Shown piece after piece: positions 34,085 to 47,000 of a stretch of DNA of 64,000 nt. Source of the DNA: Buxus sempervirens (lineage: Eukaryota > Streptophyta > Magnoliopsida > Buxales > Buxaceae); contig OX387193.1 in assembly GCA_947561395.2 (NCBI GenBank), forward strand, positions 15,066,001-15,130,000. Direction: 5' to 3'. The first letter of the stretch is position 1; every line of letters begins with the position of its first letter. A model generated the notes under the pieces. The model saw only the letters and a list, made by a program, of their open reading frames with translations, did no database searches and was not told the DNA's origin. Position numbers and translations under genes: made by a program.

Positions 34085-37057
34085 TGTGCGCGCGTGGGAA
34101 ACGCGGCACGGGGCAGTTCGGAGTCGTCACCACCTGATGGGGTGCAGGCGGACACCTGGGTGCCTAATCTTGTCTATTTTGGTCTGCGGCTTGAGATTCC
34201 AAATCGGTTCTCGGTTGCGGTCTGGGGAAGTCCGTAGACACCCCAGTCCACCCCGTCGGATGACGGGTCCCGTGGGTTCCCTGATTTGAGTCAGCTTTCT
34301 CACTTGGTTCTCACCCGATTCCTAATCCAGCAGGTATTTTAAGTTGGGTCTTGGTGGGACCACCTGGGTTGGTGTGGGTCCCTTTAGTTGATTTTATTTT
34401 TCTTAACTTAAGTGATCTGGGTCTGTTTGGGTGGGCCCTGTTGGAAGGCCCACGGTGTCCTTGTTGGGCTTAGGTAAGCCCGTGTGCCCTTGGGTGGGCC
34501 TCTGTCTAACCCTAGGAGGCCCTGTGGGCTTTGGATAATGAGTTGGTTTTTTTTATTAAGGTTCAAGTTTGGAGCTTAAGTGGTTTTCATGCATGTGGTG
34601 GGCCGGATTGGTTTGTGGGCCCCTTGGGTGGGCCCACGTGGTGGCCAAGTGATTTTGCATCTTTTATCTTCTTTAGTTTGCCAAAGTGGGCTGGTCATTA
34701 GGCTTGGGGCCCATGATCCAGGCTGTGGGCTTTGAAAGCCTAGCTCCTTGGAGTTTTGGGGCTTGCACCCTAACTCGGTTCGGTTGGCGGGCTTTGGCGA
34801 GCCCGATAGACCCTAGCCCTTGGTCTCGGCCAGACCACACAATTTATGCATTCATTCACATTACAAGGCGCGGGTGGGCCGCATTGGGTTTGGCCCGCCC
34901 GGTCCACATGATTCATTTAGCTTAGGTTATTTAATAGCATGCTTTCAGGTTCATTGGGCTTGGTGGGGCCCCGTTGGAAGGCCCACTAGTGAGCCAAGTT
35001 GGACTGGTTGGTCCGAGTCCCAAGTTGGGTTTCCGGGTGGCCCGGAAACCCTACTGGTTCGTCTGGTTTAGGTTCAAATCACTCAAAAATACAACAGGCC
35101 AGCAGAATATGCAAAAATCATGCTTCTGTGTGTATCCGGCAACTCAGGCCGGATACGCTTGGTCTGCAGGTGATCCGGCCTGAGTTGCCGGATCACTCTG
35201 GAATGGCATTTTTTGGGCTTTTTGCCATTCGGGGTATTTCCAGGGGGTTTCTAAGGTCTTCTAAAGGTCTTGTGGGCCCTGGGTCAGGTCCACATTGGTT
35301 CAAGTTTGATGAAGAAGCCTCCCTTGGCTTCCTTCATGATTTCCAGCAGGGGGGCAAAGGGGTGATGGAGCATACTCACATACATGCAAAGCCTTAACTA
35401 ATAGCAAAAGGATTAAGGGAAGCATGCATCCACACGTAAATCATAGCCATTTTGTGGGCTTGTCATGCTTTGTATCCCTCATGGTAGCAAAATCAGGCAT
35501 GAAAGGTACTAGGTAATCACACAACCAAGTGGATAATCAAACAGAAGAGAACAAAAGGAAAAGAGACATCATACATGGCACCCACGAATTCTAGCAAGAC
35601 TAAGGACTTGGTGCCTCATGCCTGACCCCTGAAAACTTAAAGAAGGGAAGGGGAAGGGGGGATTACAAGGGATACATGAGAATCAAACGAGAGGGGGAAC
35701 AAGCTCCCTTTTCAACAAACTTGCTGTGAACCTATGGACAGCAACTAAATGGGACTAAAGATGCGTTAAAATGAGACTCACGTGCTTCTTTAACAATCCC
35801 TACGTAGCCTTCATGCTTGTGGGTGCATATACGTTGTGAGAAAGGTGGTAAAGACATGGTTGCACCACCATGCAAGTGCTCATGTCAAACAAGAGGAGTA
35901 ATGGTAGAAAAATCTAATTTTAATATATGTTGATCCAAATGTAACTAGGAATCTCACCTGGAGGTTTTTAAACCTAGGAGCAGGGTGGAGGCACCTCTTA
36001 GGAGTTGGACAGCAACTGTGGGTCTCCCTCCTTGTGCACAGCAGCTCCTCCCTCCTTTCTTCTTGGAGTATGGGTGGAAAATGGGGAATGGAAAGGGAGG
36101 TTGAAGTGGTTTTGGATGGCTAAGGATGGTAGTGGAAGGCAAAGGGGGTTGGAAGAGATAGGATTCGGGATGGGCAGGTGAGAGAAGAGAGCAGGAGAAA
36201 GGCAAAAATAATAGCCAACCCCGAAATGAGCTTCTGTTTTGGCTTTTATAGACAACTTAATGTATCCGGCAACTCAAGCCGGATACACTAAGTCCCCCCC
36301 TTATCCGGCCTTCAAGGCCGGATATACTAGCTTCTCCTTGTATCCGGCAACGCAGGCCGGATACATGACTTAATCATTTCAAAATTTAATGCCGCCGCGA
36401 ATCTGTCGGCCAAGTGGCGCGAATCTCGCGCGAATATCTTCATGTGTCCGGCCTTCCAATCCGGATATGAAGGATAGGCAGTGTATCCGACATATATGAC
36501 CGGATACAATTTGGAAAATTACAAAATTGCCCTTCGACTTGACCGATTCGACCGATTTGACATTTTTGGATATCTACGGATCGCTCGTACAAATTTTTTA
36601 TATTTAAGATTTAGTCCCTGAGATATTTTGCTGCGTTGGTCGCCACGTGCGCAGTTCTTGCGCCACGTGTGCAGTTTCCGGCTTTGCTGCCCGGGAACTT
36701 TGATAGCTCATATCTCACTCATCTGAACTCCGATTTGAGCAAACTTAATTGCGTTGAACTTGTATCGGAGCCCTCTATTTAATGACATAGGGCTAGACAC
36801 TTGGCACGCGGTTCGAGGAAAAGTCAACTTTTGGCCTTCCCTTAAGTTTGACTGCCCTCAGAACCCTCATCCGGACTCCGATTCCTGCAAACCCAGTTGC
36901 GTTGGACTCGTGTCGGGATTCTCTATCCATTGAGATAAAGCAAGATGGCTAAATTTCATTTGATTAAAAGGTCAACTTTTCACCCCTTGGTGTTTTGACT
37001 TTTTAGCCGGGCTTTGCATTTCTAGCTTTTCTGGAGCGCAAAAATGAGGTGCTTACA
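34085..37057 (-). mobile_element. Solo LTR, family C, minus strand, TSD CTAAG
   Basis: On the minus strand TGTAAGCACC to CGCGCGCACA, 2973 bp, flanked by CTAAG at 34080-34084 and 37058-37062. The ends match 7147-9827. Upstream of TATAAAAG (36243-36250 on the plus strand) lies an array of TATCCGG dyads (about 36263-36507), and a second set lies at 35132-35200. The sister copy has GCGCT-type dyads in these slots. No internal retrotransposon sequence is present. Confidence 0.88.
36263..36507. promoter_or_regulatory. TATCCGG dyad array upstream of the family-C TATA box
   Basis: Five TATCCGG/CCGGATA-type dyads. The nearest one is 12 bases from the TATA box on the minus strand. Core sequence is the same as in Tat-B although the LTR families are otherwise unrelated. 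Confidence 0.7.
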
Positions 37058-37062
37058 CTAAG

Positions 37063-39816
37063 GCCGCTCGTTCGTAGGAAAACGATGGCAGACTCAATTC
37101 ATCATCAACACCATCATCATCCTCTCAGCATCGCCATGTCAGGATCAAAATGCCTGACGGAAGATACATCTATAGGTTTTGATGGTGTGGGGGGCCCCTC
37201 GGTGACAAAGCCGAGAGGACAGCCCCACCCCAGGCAAAAGACGTGAGCGGTCAAGTTGAAAACCCAGAAGTGCTTGAAGCCCCAGCATGCTTGCAAGATC
37301 ATAATGCACTGGCAAATGAAAAGCTTGAAGTTATCAACTTGGGGACCGAGGACCAACATCGTCCAGTCTCTGTAAGCTCGAGTTTAGAACCTGCAGAGAA
37401 AGAACAGTTAATACAATTGTTGTAGAAATATCGAGACGTCTTCGACTGGGAATACTTCAAGATGCCTGGCCTTGACCCAGCTCTCGTTACTCATAAGCTT
37501 AATGTTATCGGTACGGTCAAGCCCGTCAAGCAGGCCCCTAGAACATTTCATCTTGACATTGAAGTGAAAGTCAAGACTGAGATCGAAAAGCTGCTTAATG
37601 CCGGTTTCATCAAACCTATACAGCATCCAACCTGGCTAGCCAATATTGTCCCTGTCAAAAAGAAGAATGGCCAAATTAGATGTTGTGTGGATTTTCGAGA
37701 TTTGAACAAAGCTTGCCCCAAAGATGAGTTTCCCTTGCCCAACATGGACTTACTGATAGACTCAGCTGCTAGCCATGATATATTTTCATTCATGGACGGG
37801 TTTAGCTGATACAACCAGATCAAGATGGCGGTGGAAGACGAAGAAAAGACGGCATTCAGAACACCAATTGGTAACTTCTACTACACAGTAATGCCGTTCG
37901 GACTCAAGAATGCTGGAGCTACTTACCAAAGAGCCATGACAACTATTTTTCATGACATGATGCATAAAGAAGTAGAAGACTATGTGGATGATTTGGTTGT
38001 GAAGTCTAGAAGAAAGGAAGACCACTTGGGAGATTTGAAGAAGGTATTCGAACGATGCAGGCAATACGTTTGAAGATGAACCCGTTGAAATGCGCCTTTG
38101 GAGTCTCGTCAGGAAAATTCCTTGGGTTTGTCGTGCATAAACATGGCATTGATCTGGATCCAGCCAAGGCCGAAGGAGTAAAAAAGATGACAAAGCCGAC
38201 AAATGTTAAAGAGCTCAAGCAATTCCTTGGCAAAGTCTCATATATTCGAAGGTTTCTGCCAGGCCTAGCTCAACATACAATGCCCTTGACGGCACTTTTG
38301 AAGAAAGAAGCATCATTTATCTGGAGTAAAGAATGTGAGCGTTCCTTTGGCAAAATTCAACAATTATTGGTATCTCCTCTCACAATGATGGCGCCAATAG
38401 GTGGACATCCTCTACGCTTGTATCTTGCTGCAACTAAGACGGCTATTGGAGCATTACTAGCGCAAGACGATGACGATGGCAATGAGCATCCAATTTATTA
38501 CATCAGTCGTGTATTACATGGAGCTGAGTTGAGGTATCCAAAGATTGAGAAGCAATGCTTAGCTCTCATCCATGCTGCACAGAAGCTCCGTCATTACCTT
38601 CTAGCTCATCTGGTACACTTAGTGATGCAGTTTGATCCAGTCAAGTATCTCCTTTCTAGGCCAAGCCTATCTAGACGAGCTACCAAATGGTTGTTGCAGT
38701 TGTCTGAATATGAGATAACTTGCATATCACCAAGAGCAATCAAAGGCCAAGCAGTGGCTGACTTGCTAGCCAGTTTTGCTGGTAATGGCGAATTAGAGAT
38801 GCAGGAAGGACATGACAAAGATACTTCAGAAGATTGGCCTGTGGATTGTGGGATCGTCAATGAAGAAACATGGGAAATGTACTTCGACGGGTCATCGGTT
38901 GCCAAAGGTGGTGGAGCCGGAGTAGTCTTTGTGACTCCTGATAGGCAGAGTATCTCTCTCTCTCTTACCAATTGGACTTTTCTTGTTCCAACAATCGAGC
39001 AGAGTATGAAGCACTTCTCATCGGACTCAGCATCGCCAGAAGCTTAAACGTAAAATCTTTAAGAGTCAAAGGAGATTCCAACCTTGTCATCAGCCAGATG
39101 AATGGCGACTTTGCTATGAAGGAGGTAGATTTATTGCCATATCATACTGCTGCACAGAAAGTGGCTGAACAATTTAATGAGGTGACTTTTAGCCACACAG
39201 GAAGAGTGGGGAATCGTCATGCTGATGCCTTAGCCACACTCGCCACTAAGCTCGCCATACCAGGAGAATCAGTAGACGTCAAGGTCTTACGTCGAACTCA
39301 TCCAACAACATGGCTTGAATTGAAGAAAGATTCTGAGGAAGAGTTCGACACAGTTGATTGGAGAACTGCAATTCGACATGATCTTACAACAAAGGAAGAG
39401 AGTTCAAGAGACGTCAAGAAGTTAAAAAAATATGTGAGCTATAATGGTGAGTTATATTATAGAGGTCCAGACAGCGTCCTGTTACGATGTCTTGGACAAA
39501 TTGAAGCAAGACGAAAACTCCAAGAAATACATGCTAAATCTTGTGGAATTCGGAGTGAAGTCCCACTTTACCGTAGGATGCAGCGAGCAGGCTTTTATTG
39601 GCCAGAGATGGAGCGAGATTCGGCAGAATACGAATCATTATGCCAAGAATGTGGAGTGCCACCTGATCCTGATGAATGCATGCTCTTGGACGGAATAACA
39701 GAATGGGAAAGGCCTTACATTGACTATCTGATACATGGCATCCTTCCAGCTGGCAAGTATGAAGCTGCAAGAATGAAGAAAAAGGCAATTAGATATTTCA
39801 TGGAAGGTGGCAAGTT
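37063..39816 (+). pseudogene. Tat-A RT, RNase H and second RNase H
   Basis: RT motifs in order: WLANIVPVKKKNGQIRCCVD, FRDLNKACPKDEFPLP, TPIGNFYYTVMPFGLKNAGA, YVDDLVVKS. The first RNase H follows (AIGALLAQDDDDGNEHPIYY, KIEKQCLALIHA). A second, plant/archaeal-type RNase H follows (WEMYFDGSSVAKGGGAGVVF, NNRAEYEALLIGLSIA, GDSNLVISQMNGDF, NRHADALATLA). The integrase N-terminus begins near 39540. Disabling changes: TAG at about 37423, TGA at about 37807, and frameshifts near 38050-38070 and 38970. It is cut at 39816 by a solo LTR. Confidence 0.88.
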
Positions 39817-39821
39817 GTTTA

Positions 39822-42800
39822 TGTAAAACCCCGATTTTTCACCTAATAAATAAATAAATAATAAATGAAAGAAAATATGAGTTAAGTCCTAGTTAAAATA
39901 AAAAGTGAAGATTTAGAGGATAATTAATTCAAATAAGTTCTAAGTTGAAGATAAAGAAAGAATTTTAATGAAATTAGCCTAAAAGAATAAAAAGGGTATT
40001 TTGGTAATTTCCAGAAAAGGGTAATTAGTAAATAGATCATCAAATAATAACTAGAATTAGAAAATAGAAGAAAACAAATTATTTTGACAAGTTAGAAATT
40101 AAAAGAAATTAATAAAAGCCTAAAAGTGGGAAAAAGGGTAATTAGGAGATTTCACGCCTTAATTTGGAGAAAATAAGGTTTTAAGTGATAGAAATGTTTA
40201 ATTAAATATTTTGCACGAAAATAGGTTATTTTCATGAGTTTAGATAATAAGAAACTTAATTAGTATTGTTTAAGTAGAAAATAGAAGGTGGAGAAAAAGT
40301 AGGAATTAAATTAGAAGGATTAGACATTAATTAGACCATGGTTGGGTTAGCCCAAATTAAGTTAGCCAATTAGGGTTTGTTTAGGATTTCTAAAGCCTTG
40401 TATAAATAGGAGGTTAAGGTTAGAAGAGAGGGGATTTTCGTGGGTTTCTTATGGAGAGAAAAGAGGGAGAGAAAGGAAGGAGGTTTCTAATGGAGGTGTC
40501 TGACCAGCCACCATCAAAACGCGATCGGAGAAAATCCGTACGGTGGATCGCCTTCAAATTTTGAGGTTTTGTTCGTGACTGATAAAACTACATTGTGAAC
40601 GGTGGAGATTTGAATTGGAAGAGTCTAGCTTGGTACGGTTGGGAGCAACATTCTGGTCCAGAATTAGAAGGTGCAATAGAAGAAGGATTTAGCGTATAAG
40701 GCAAGTAGTAACCCTTGGAAAACATGAGGAACTGCATGATTTCGTTTTCTGTGATTTCATATGGATTGAATGGATTAGTCGAAACAGTATTTACATGGAA
40801 TCAAAATTGTTATATTTTAGTATTTGGTGTTCTTGAAGGATTAGTTGAAATAATGGAGAAAACTTGGTTTTACCATGAAATAAATTTTAGGATGGTATTT
40901 AATTTATAAGGATTAATCTAGAAGGCTTTAGGAATGTTTTAGAATGTTATTAGATTAATTTAGACCAAAGAAACATATGGCAAAGGCATAAAAATCATAA
41001 CTTTAGAAATCTGGAAAATTCTGTTAAAAATTGCACGAGCGCCTAGGATCGCCTAGGTTCGCCCAGCACAGTAGAGGTAGGCGCTCTAAGTAGAATTTGT
41101 AGATTTTGGGGATTTTGTAATTCGAATAAATACCCAATAATTCTTATGATTAGTTAAGCATGTTAGCATCTTTATAAGGACCTAATTAAGCTATAAAAAT
41201 TATAAAATTAATTGGGAAAGATTAAGCAATAAATAGAAGGTTATAATGAAAGGATTGTTTATAAAAGGGTCAAAGGGTATGGATATTGCTAGAAATAATA
41301 CTACTGAAATTTATAGCTTATAAACATCTTTTAAACTTCATTCTAGGTCTGTAGAACATGCTGGAAAAATAAAATACAGAAAATTCAAATAGAAACTAGC
41401 TTAGGTGCTAAGGTTGGAAATTGGATTCTAATAAAGGGATTAAGAAGGAAAGTTCAAGCATGATTTGACTTACTTTTATTTGGGCTTTAAATGTGAATAT
41501 TGGCTACTGGATTTGCATAAACTTTAAGTTGCATCGAACTTATGATTCATGGGTTTATTTTGAATATAATTAAAGAATTGCATCTGTTATCATGAAAAAG
41601 GCTCTGTTTGGATTATTGAGGATTGAAACATGGTTTTCACTTGGAATTGAATACTTTGGTATGGATTGGTATGTGGTATGATATTGTTCTCTTTAATTTT
41701 ACGGTTGGGTGATACGGCTTCTGTGGTAGAGTTTGATACTATCTTTTACGGCAGAGATGGGTAATCCTCTGTGTAGAGATGTGTAATCCTTTACGGGTAA
41801 AAGTGTGTATGCCTCCTACATTAGCGTGTCCTCCCGTATGTGGTTTTATCGTGGTTTGTGTCAGTGGGCTTAGCTGTATATGGATCCATAGTTTTGGCTG
41901 GTTAGCTAAGTGGTATTTAGTTTGGGTTGATTTACTCCTATATTGCGAGCGCGCTTCCCTTTGCAAGTTAGTTTGCTCTGGGAGGGTCCTATGTCTGGAG
42001 GGACACCCCGGTGAGCCGCTGGTGATTCCCTGTACATGTGGATAAGCGACCACACTCCATGTATTGATTCTGGTGCTGCATGCTGGTGGTACGTCCAACT
42101 CTGCGGGGTTCGTGCGCAATAAGTCGGTGACTACGGCTCTTGCCTAAGCTGCGCTGCATGGGGCTTGAGTATCATCAAGTAGCACTGCCCCTAAGCCGCA
42201 CGGTGGAACAGCATTTAGTTGAGTGTCATCTCAAATACTTATCATCTTTGTGAGTCCTGCAATGGCACGTGTTTTATCGCTTTGTCGGTTTTACCCCGTT
42301 AACATCAAGCTACTGGTATTTATACATGATCGTCTGTTTGATCGCTTTATTTGAAATTGCCATGAATAACTTGGATTTCTCGTCTTATCGTTGATTAATC
42401 GAATACCTCATGACTATTTGCTTATATTGGACTGTTTCAAATTGCATGCACCTGCTACTTGCTGAGATGTAAATCTCACTCCGTTTTCCCCTATTTTTCA
42501 GGTTGCTTGGAGAGATCGCGAAGATGGGGTTTTAATTTGATGGGTAGAAATATAATTGGTATTAATGCCACATGTTGATTAGATAAACTTTATTGTAAAC
42601 AGAATTGATATTATTGAATAAAGAATTGTTGTTATTGGCCACCATAACTCTGATGTAATTAATTTGTAAAATTTAAAATTATTATGAATCTTGGTTTGTA
42701 TCTGACCCCAGATTCGTGGTAACACCTCGAGTTTGGTTGTTGAACCGGACTTGGGTTGTTACAGTAGCGAACCGGGTTCGGGTTGGGTGCCGCTTTGCAC

Positions 42801-42823
42801 TGACCCGGGTTCGGGGCGTTACA
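39822..42823 (+). mobile_element. Solo LTR of the Tekay type, TSD GTTTA
   Basis: TGTAAAACCCCG to GGCGTTACA, 3002 bp, between GTTTA at 39817-39821 and 42824-42828. TATAAATAGG is at 40401-40410. A small GC-rich patch (GAGCGCCTAGGATCGCC and similar) is at about 41036-41095. It is homologous over several stretches to 5229-10274. It disrupts the Tat-A integrase zinc-finger region; the reading frame on both sides lines up once one TSD copy is ignored. Confidence 0.92.
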
Positions 42824-42828
42824 GTTTA

Positions 42829-43960
42829 GATGGGCTATCAGTGGATGTCCTTTAAGATGTGTTTTCCAAGCCGAGGCAGAAGAGTTAATGGGGCAAGTAC
42901 ATTCTGGAGAGTGTGGAAGCCACCAAGGCAAGAAAAGATTGTTCCAACAACTGCTATCCCTGGGGTATTATTGGCCTACCATGAAGGCAGATTCAGCAAC
43001 TTTCGTCAACAAATGCCATCATTGCCAAATCCATGGTCACTTGATTCATGTGCCGGGTCAAACACTGAAAAGTATAGTCACACCATGGCCTTTCCATACA
43101 TGGGGGCTTGACCTGGTTGGACCAATTAATCCTGCAGCCTCTGGAAATATCTGGATTATCACGGCAACGGAATACTTCACCAAGTGGGTAGAAGCTATGC
43201 ACTTAGAAAAGCAACAGGGACAGCCATTGCCCAATTCATCAAAGAGAATATCATTTGCAGATTTGGAGTCCCCCATAGAATCATATATGATAATGGAACC
43301 CCGTTTGTAAATCAATATGTTGAAGCATTGATGGAAAGGTATGGGATCAAACATCAGCGCTCAACTCCATATTATCCTCAAGGCAATGGACAAGCTGAAG
43401 CTACAAACAAGACAATCATCCGAATCCTAAGCAAAATGGTTCATGACAGACAAAAGAAGTGGCATGAACATTTGCCTATGGCATTATGGGCTTACAGTAC
43501 TATAGCCCATTCGGCCACTGGGGTGACACCATTTTCCTTAGTCTATGGAACGGAAGCTGTCCTACCTGCCGAGATAGAAGTTGAGTCAGCAAGACTAGCT
43601 GCCGCAGTTAAACTTGATGTTGCCAGTGAGAAGTATGAAGAGGCAAGGCATGTTGAGTTGGAAGCATTGGAAGAAATTCGCCAAGATGCAGCAAATCGAA
43701 ACCAAGTCTACCAACGTCGCTTGGCACGAGCATATGATAGAATGGTTAGGCCACGCATTCTTGACAAGGGGCAGTTAGTTTTACGAGCTGCTTTACATGT
43801 TAGAAGAGGGCTCCCGTCATCAAAATTTGAAGCCAATTGGGAAGGGCCTTATATCATAAGAGAAAAGGCAGACTCTGGATATTATCATCTAGCTCACCCG
43901 AATGGTAAAATCCTACATGACCCAATAAATGTAAAGTGGTTGAAGTCGTACTTTTCCTAG
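42829..43960 (+). pseudogene. Tat-A integrase
   Basis: Continues the integrase after the solo LTR: LFQQLLSLGYYWPTMKADSA with the CHHCQIHG zinc-finger half, the core start WGLDLVGPINPAASGNIWII, then after a frameshift near 43195 RFGVPHRIIYDNGTPFVN, STPYYPQGNGQAEATNKTII and WAYSTIAHSATGVTPFSLVY. The C-terminal GPYIIREKADSGYYHL ends at a normal stop at 43960. No chromodomain is present, as expected for the Tat clade. Confidence 0.88.
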
Positions 43961-44099
43961 TCATGTAATTTCTTTCTTTAGAGAAGTCAATAAAATAAAA
44001 GCTCATTTATTTCTAAAAACGCGAATGTATTCCAAATTTGTCTATAGAAAGAGAAAGAACTACTCCGAGAAAAAAAAATACATATAGCAAACCCTATGC

Positions 44100-47000
44100 T
44101 AAACGATCTGGAAGATAAAAAGAAGATGTCTGCAAGGCTGACGCCTCAGCATCTAAGTGTACCAGCTCTGCTGCAATTGCATCTCCTTTCCCGAGCCGCT
44201 CTTCCTTCTTCTTTACTTTTCTCCAACTCAGCTTGACAGTCAAAAACTTGGCGCTCAGCCAGACGAAGCTGATCATCCGCTATAGAAACCTTCTTGGAGG
44301 ACTCATCTTGACGCAATCGCCACTGCGCCAATTCAGATTGCAAGTCAAGAGATTTCTCGCTGGAATCCAAGTATCTATTACAAAAAATTTTAGAAAAAGA
44401 TATGAGAAGATAAGACAGAATGATAAAAAAATATAGCATGAGAGTCAAGTGGCAAAAATGTTCATTTGAAATCCCAAGACTCGACAGAAACCGTCATGGA
44501 GCCTGTCATCAAGTCTTGATGCCCTAGGATAGGGATTGTGCATGGCACTGATCTAGCTAAAATGCTTGACAGGAGCCACATTCTCTATGTAGCCTAGGAT
44601 GATAAAGTGCATGAGATTGGTACCTTAAAGCTAAGGGTTTGTGTATGGCACTGATCTAGCTGACAAGCCTGACAAGAGCCACATTCCCTAAGACTAAAGG
44701 AACCAAAGGGTTTGTGTATGGCACTGATCTAGCTGACAAGCCTGACAGGAGCCACATTCTCTATGACTAAAGGAACCAAAAGGTTTGTGTATGGCACTGA
44801 TCTAGCTAACAAGCCTGACAGGAGCCACATTCCCTATAACCAAAGGAACCAAAGGGATTGTGTATGGCACTAATATGACCAGAAAGTCTGATAGGAGCCA
44901 TATTCCCAAACAAAATAAGAGAGATAAGAAGTATGAGAAAATAATAAGAAAAAAGAGAAGACAAATAAAATGAAAGTACCTGCTCATAGTGTCTAAGCGG
45001 TCGGTAAGCCACGCTAACTGGAAGCCAAAAGATTTCATAAAAGCGACAGTCTCGACCCAAGATGAAAGGATGAATCTCGTCAAAGTGCTGATATTAGTAC
45101 GACGCATACTCCGAATAATCCGGCATAAATCAGAAAAGTAGGCTCCTCGAACTCTTCGACCAGAATACGGACATGAGCTGGAGATATCACCAAAGTGCGC
45201 AAATATCTCCTCCATGATGCTAAAATCCGAAGGAGATACCAGATATCCATGAAAGTTGGCGACATGCTCACTTGCGTCCTCGGGCGACATAGGCATGTAG
45301 GAACTAACACCACAACCAGCCCCAACAGATAATGCTTCGTCCACTCCTCTAGGGGGCTAGGGGCTAGGAAGCTGTCGTAGAGGAGTAGCTGAAGTCCTCT
45401 CCTGTAAATCCAAAAGTATGAGGAAATAATAATGATGAAAAGAGAGAAAAAGCCTCAATTCGAAGAATGGTATGATACTTACTACGTCTAAAGGAATATG
45501 TGAACCAGGCAAAGCATCAAGAATTGGAGATGCGTAAGGAACAATAGGTTGCTCCGCCATGTTCGGCACCTTAGCCACTTTCATCACATCACCTGGTCTA
45601 GGCATGTCATCATTGCCCCTAGCACGTGATTTGCCCTGAGATGTTATTTGTGGAGCTTCTGTCTGAACAAAAAGTTCTAACTCATCCAAGCCGCGCCGAA
45701 GAATGGATGGACCTAGGAAGGAGTTAGAGAACTGCGGCTCACAAGAAGGTAATGAAAAATCACCTAGACCTGTCTCATTAAGAGGCAGTGGGATATGTGT
45801 CCTTGGAGTTATCTTTGCCAATGCTAAAAGGTTCGCTTCACAAGTACCCGAATGACCTACGTCCACGACAGCAGGACCACAAGATGAATCTTGACCAAAA
45901 ATAAAAATAATATAGTGTTATAAAGAAAAAAAAAAAAAAGAGATATGAAAAGAAAAGACTGTGGAGGGGAACATACTGATGAAGATGAATCAAAGACAAC
46001 TCGCGTAAAATGATGACGGGGCCTGCCACCTCCAGCTATATCGGAACTGCTAAGTTGACAAATATGCTCAGAGCATCTCTCAGGTGCCCGAGAAAGTGCG
46101 TCATCATCTCCAACCAAGGCCTCGTCAACCTAGCGTTTTCGTATCGTAAACGTCAACCATTTGCCAGGCTTTACATGTGAAGATGGACCGTTAGCTTTGT
46201 TGGCCTCAGTCTGTTGAGAATCCTGATTTGTATCGGTCCTTGCCTTCCTCTTATTCTTCTTTGGAGGTGGAGCGATTTCAACATGTCTTTCGTTATCAAC
46301 ACGAGCAACCTTCTTCTTTGGAGGATTGATAGCTGGGGTGGAGAGAGGTGCCGCAGGAATACTTAAAGGATCACCATGAACAAACTTGCGCACCTCCGTT
46401 AGAAAATTGTGATAATACCCTACCATCGCAGGAGAAAATGTGCCAAGGCGGTTGATGTCAACTTGTTGAACAAGGGTAGGACGAACCATGCGACCGAAGG
46501 GAGGCCCACGTGAAAAATACGAAGCCGCTAATCTGGCACTTCCTGGAGGAGTCTTCAACTGATGCCTAGGAACTGCTTGATCAAGTCCAAACAGACGAGA
46601 AAAATGGTGAGGACTATAAACTGCAAGTGAAGATTTGCCGTCATGACGCTCCAAGCATGGCAATGTGTAGGGCAATGCGATACAGACATATTCTCTCTCA
46701 TGACGGGAGATGTTATCCCACTTGCTAAAAGCAATGGCTTCGGCTCCCCAAAATAGACATAGTGGCTTGATAATCCCATCAATGGTCGTCGTGTATGGGC
46801 GAAAGGTAAATTCCCGAATAGAATCGAAGACGGAAGAAAGACTAACATCATCACGGGGATTAGCAGCAATCCACCTCCAAGCCCTAGGAAGAATAAGATT
46901 AAGGGCAAACTCTTTAATCTCGTCCCCTTGGCGCCGAAATTCTGTCAAAGTCCGTGAGGGCAACGGATGTTCTGGTGCATATCTCTGATATCGAGTCCAT

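Noticed and set aside
44540..44910. CRISPR-like array
   Set aside because: Regular 73-bp period with no unique spacers, in a plant retrotransposon intron; a plain tandem repeat.
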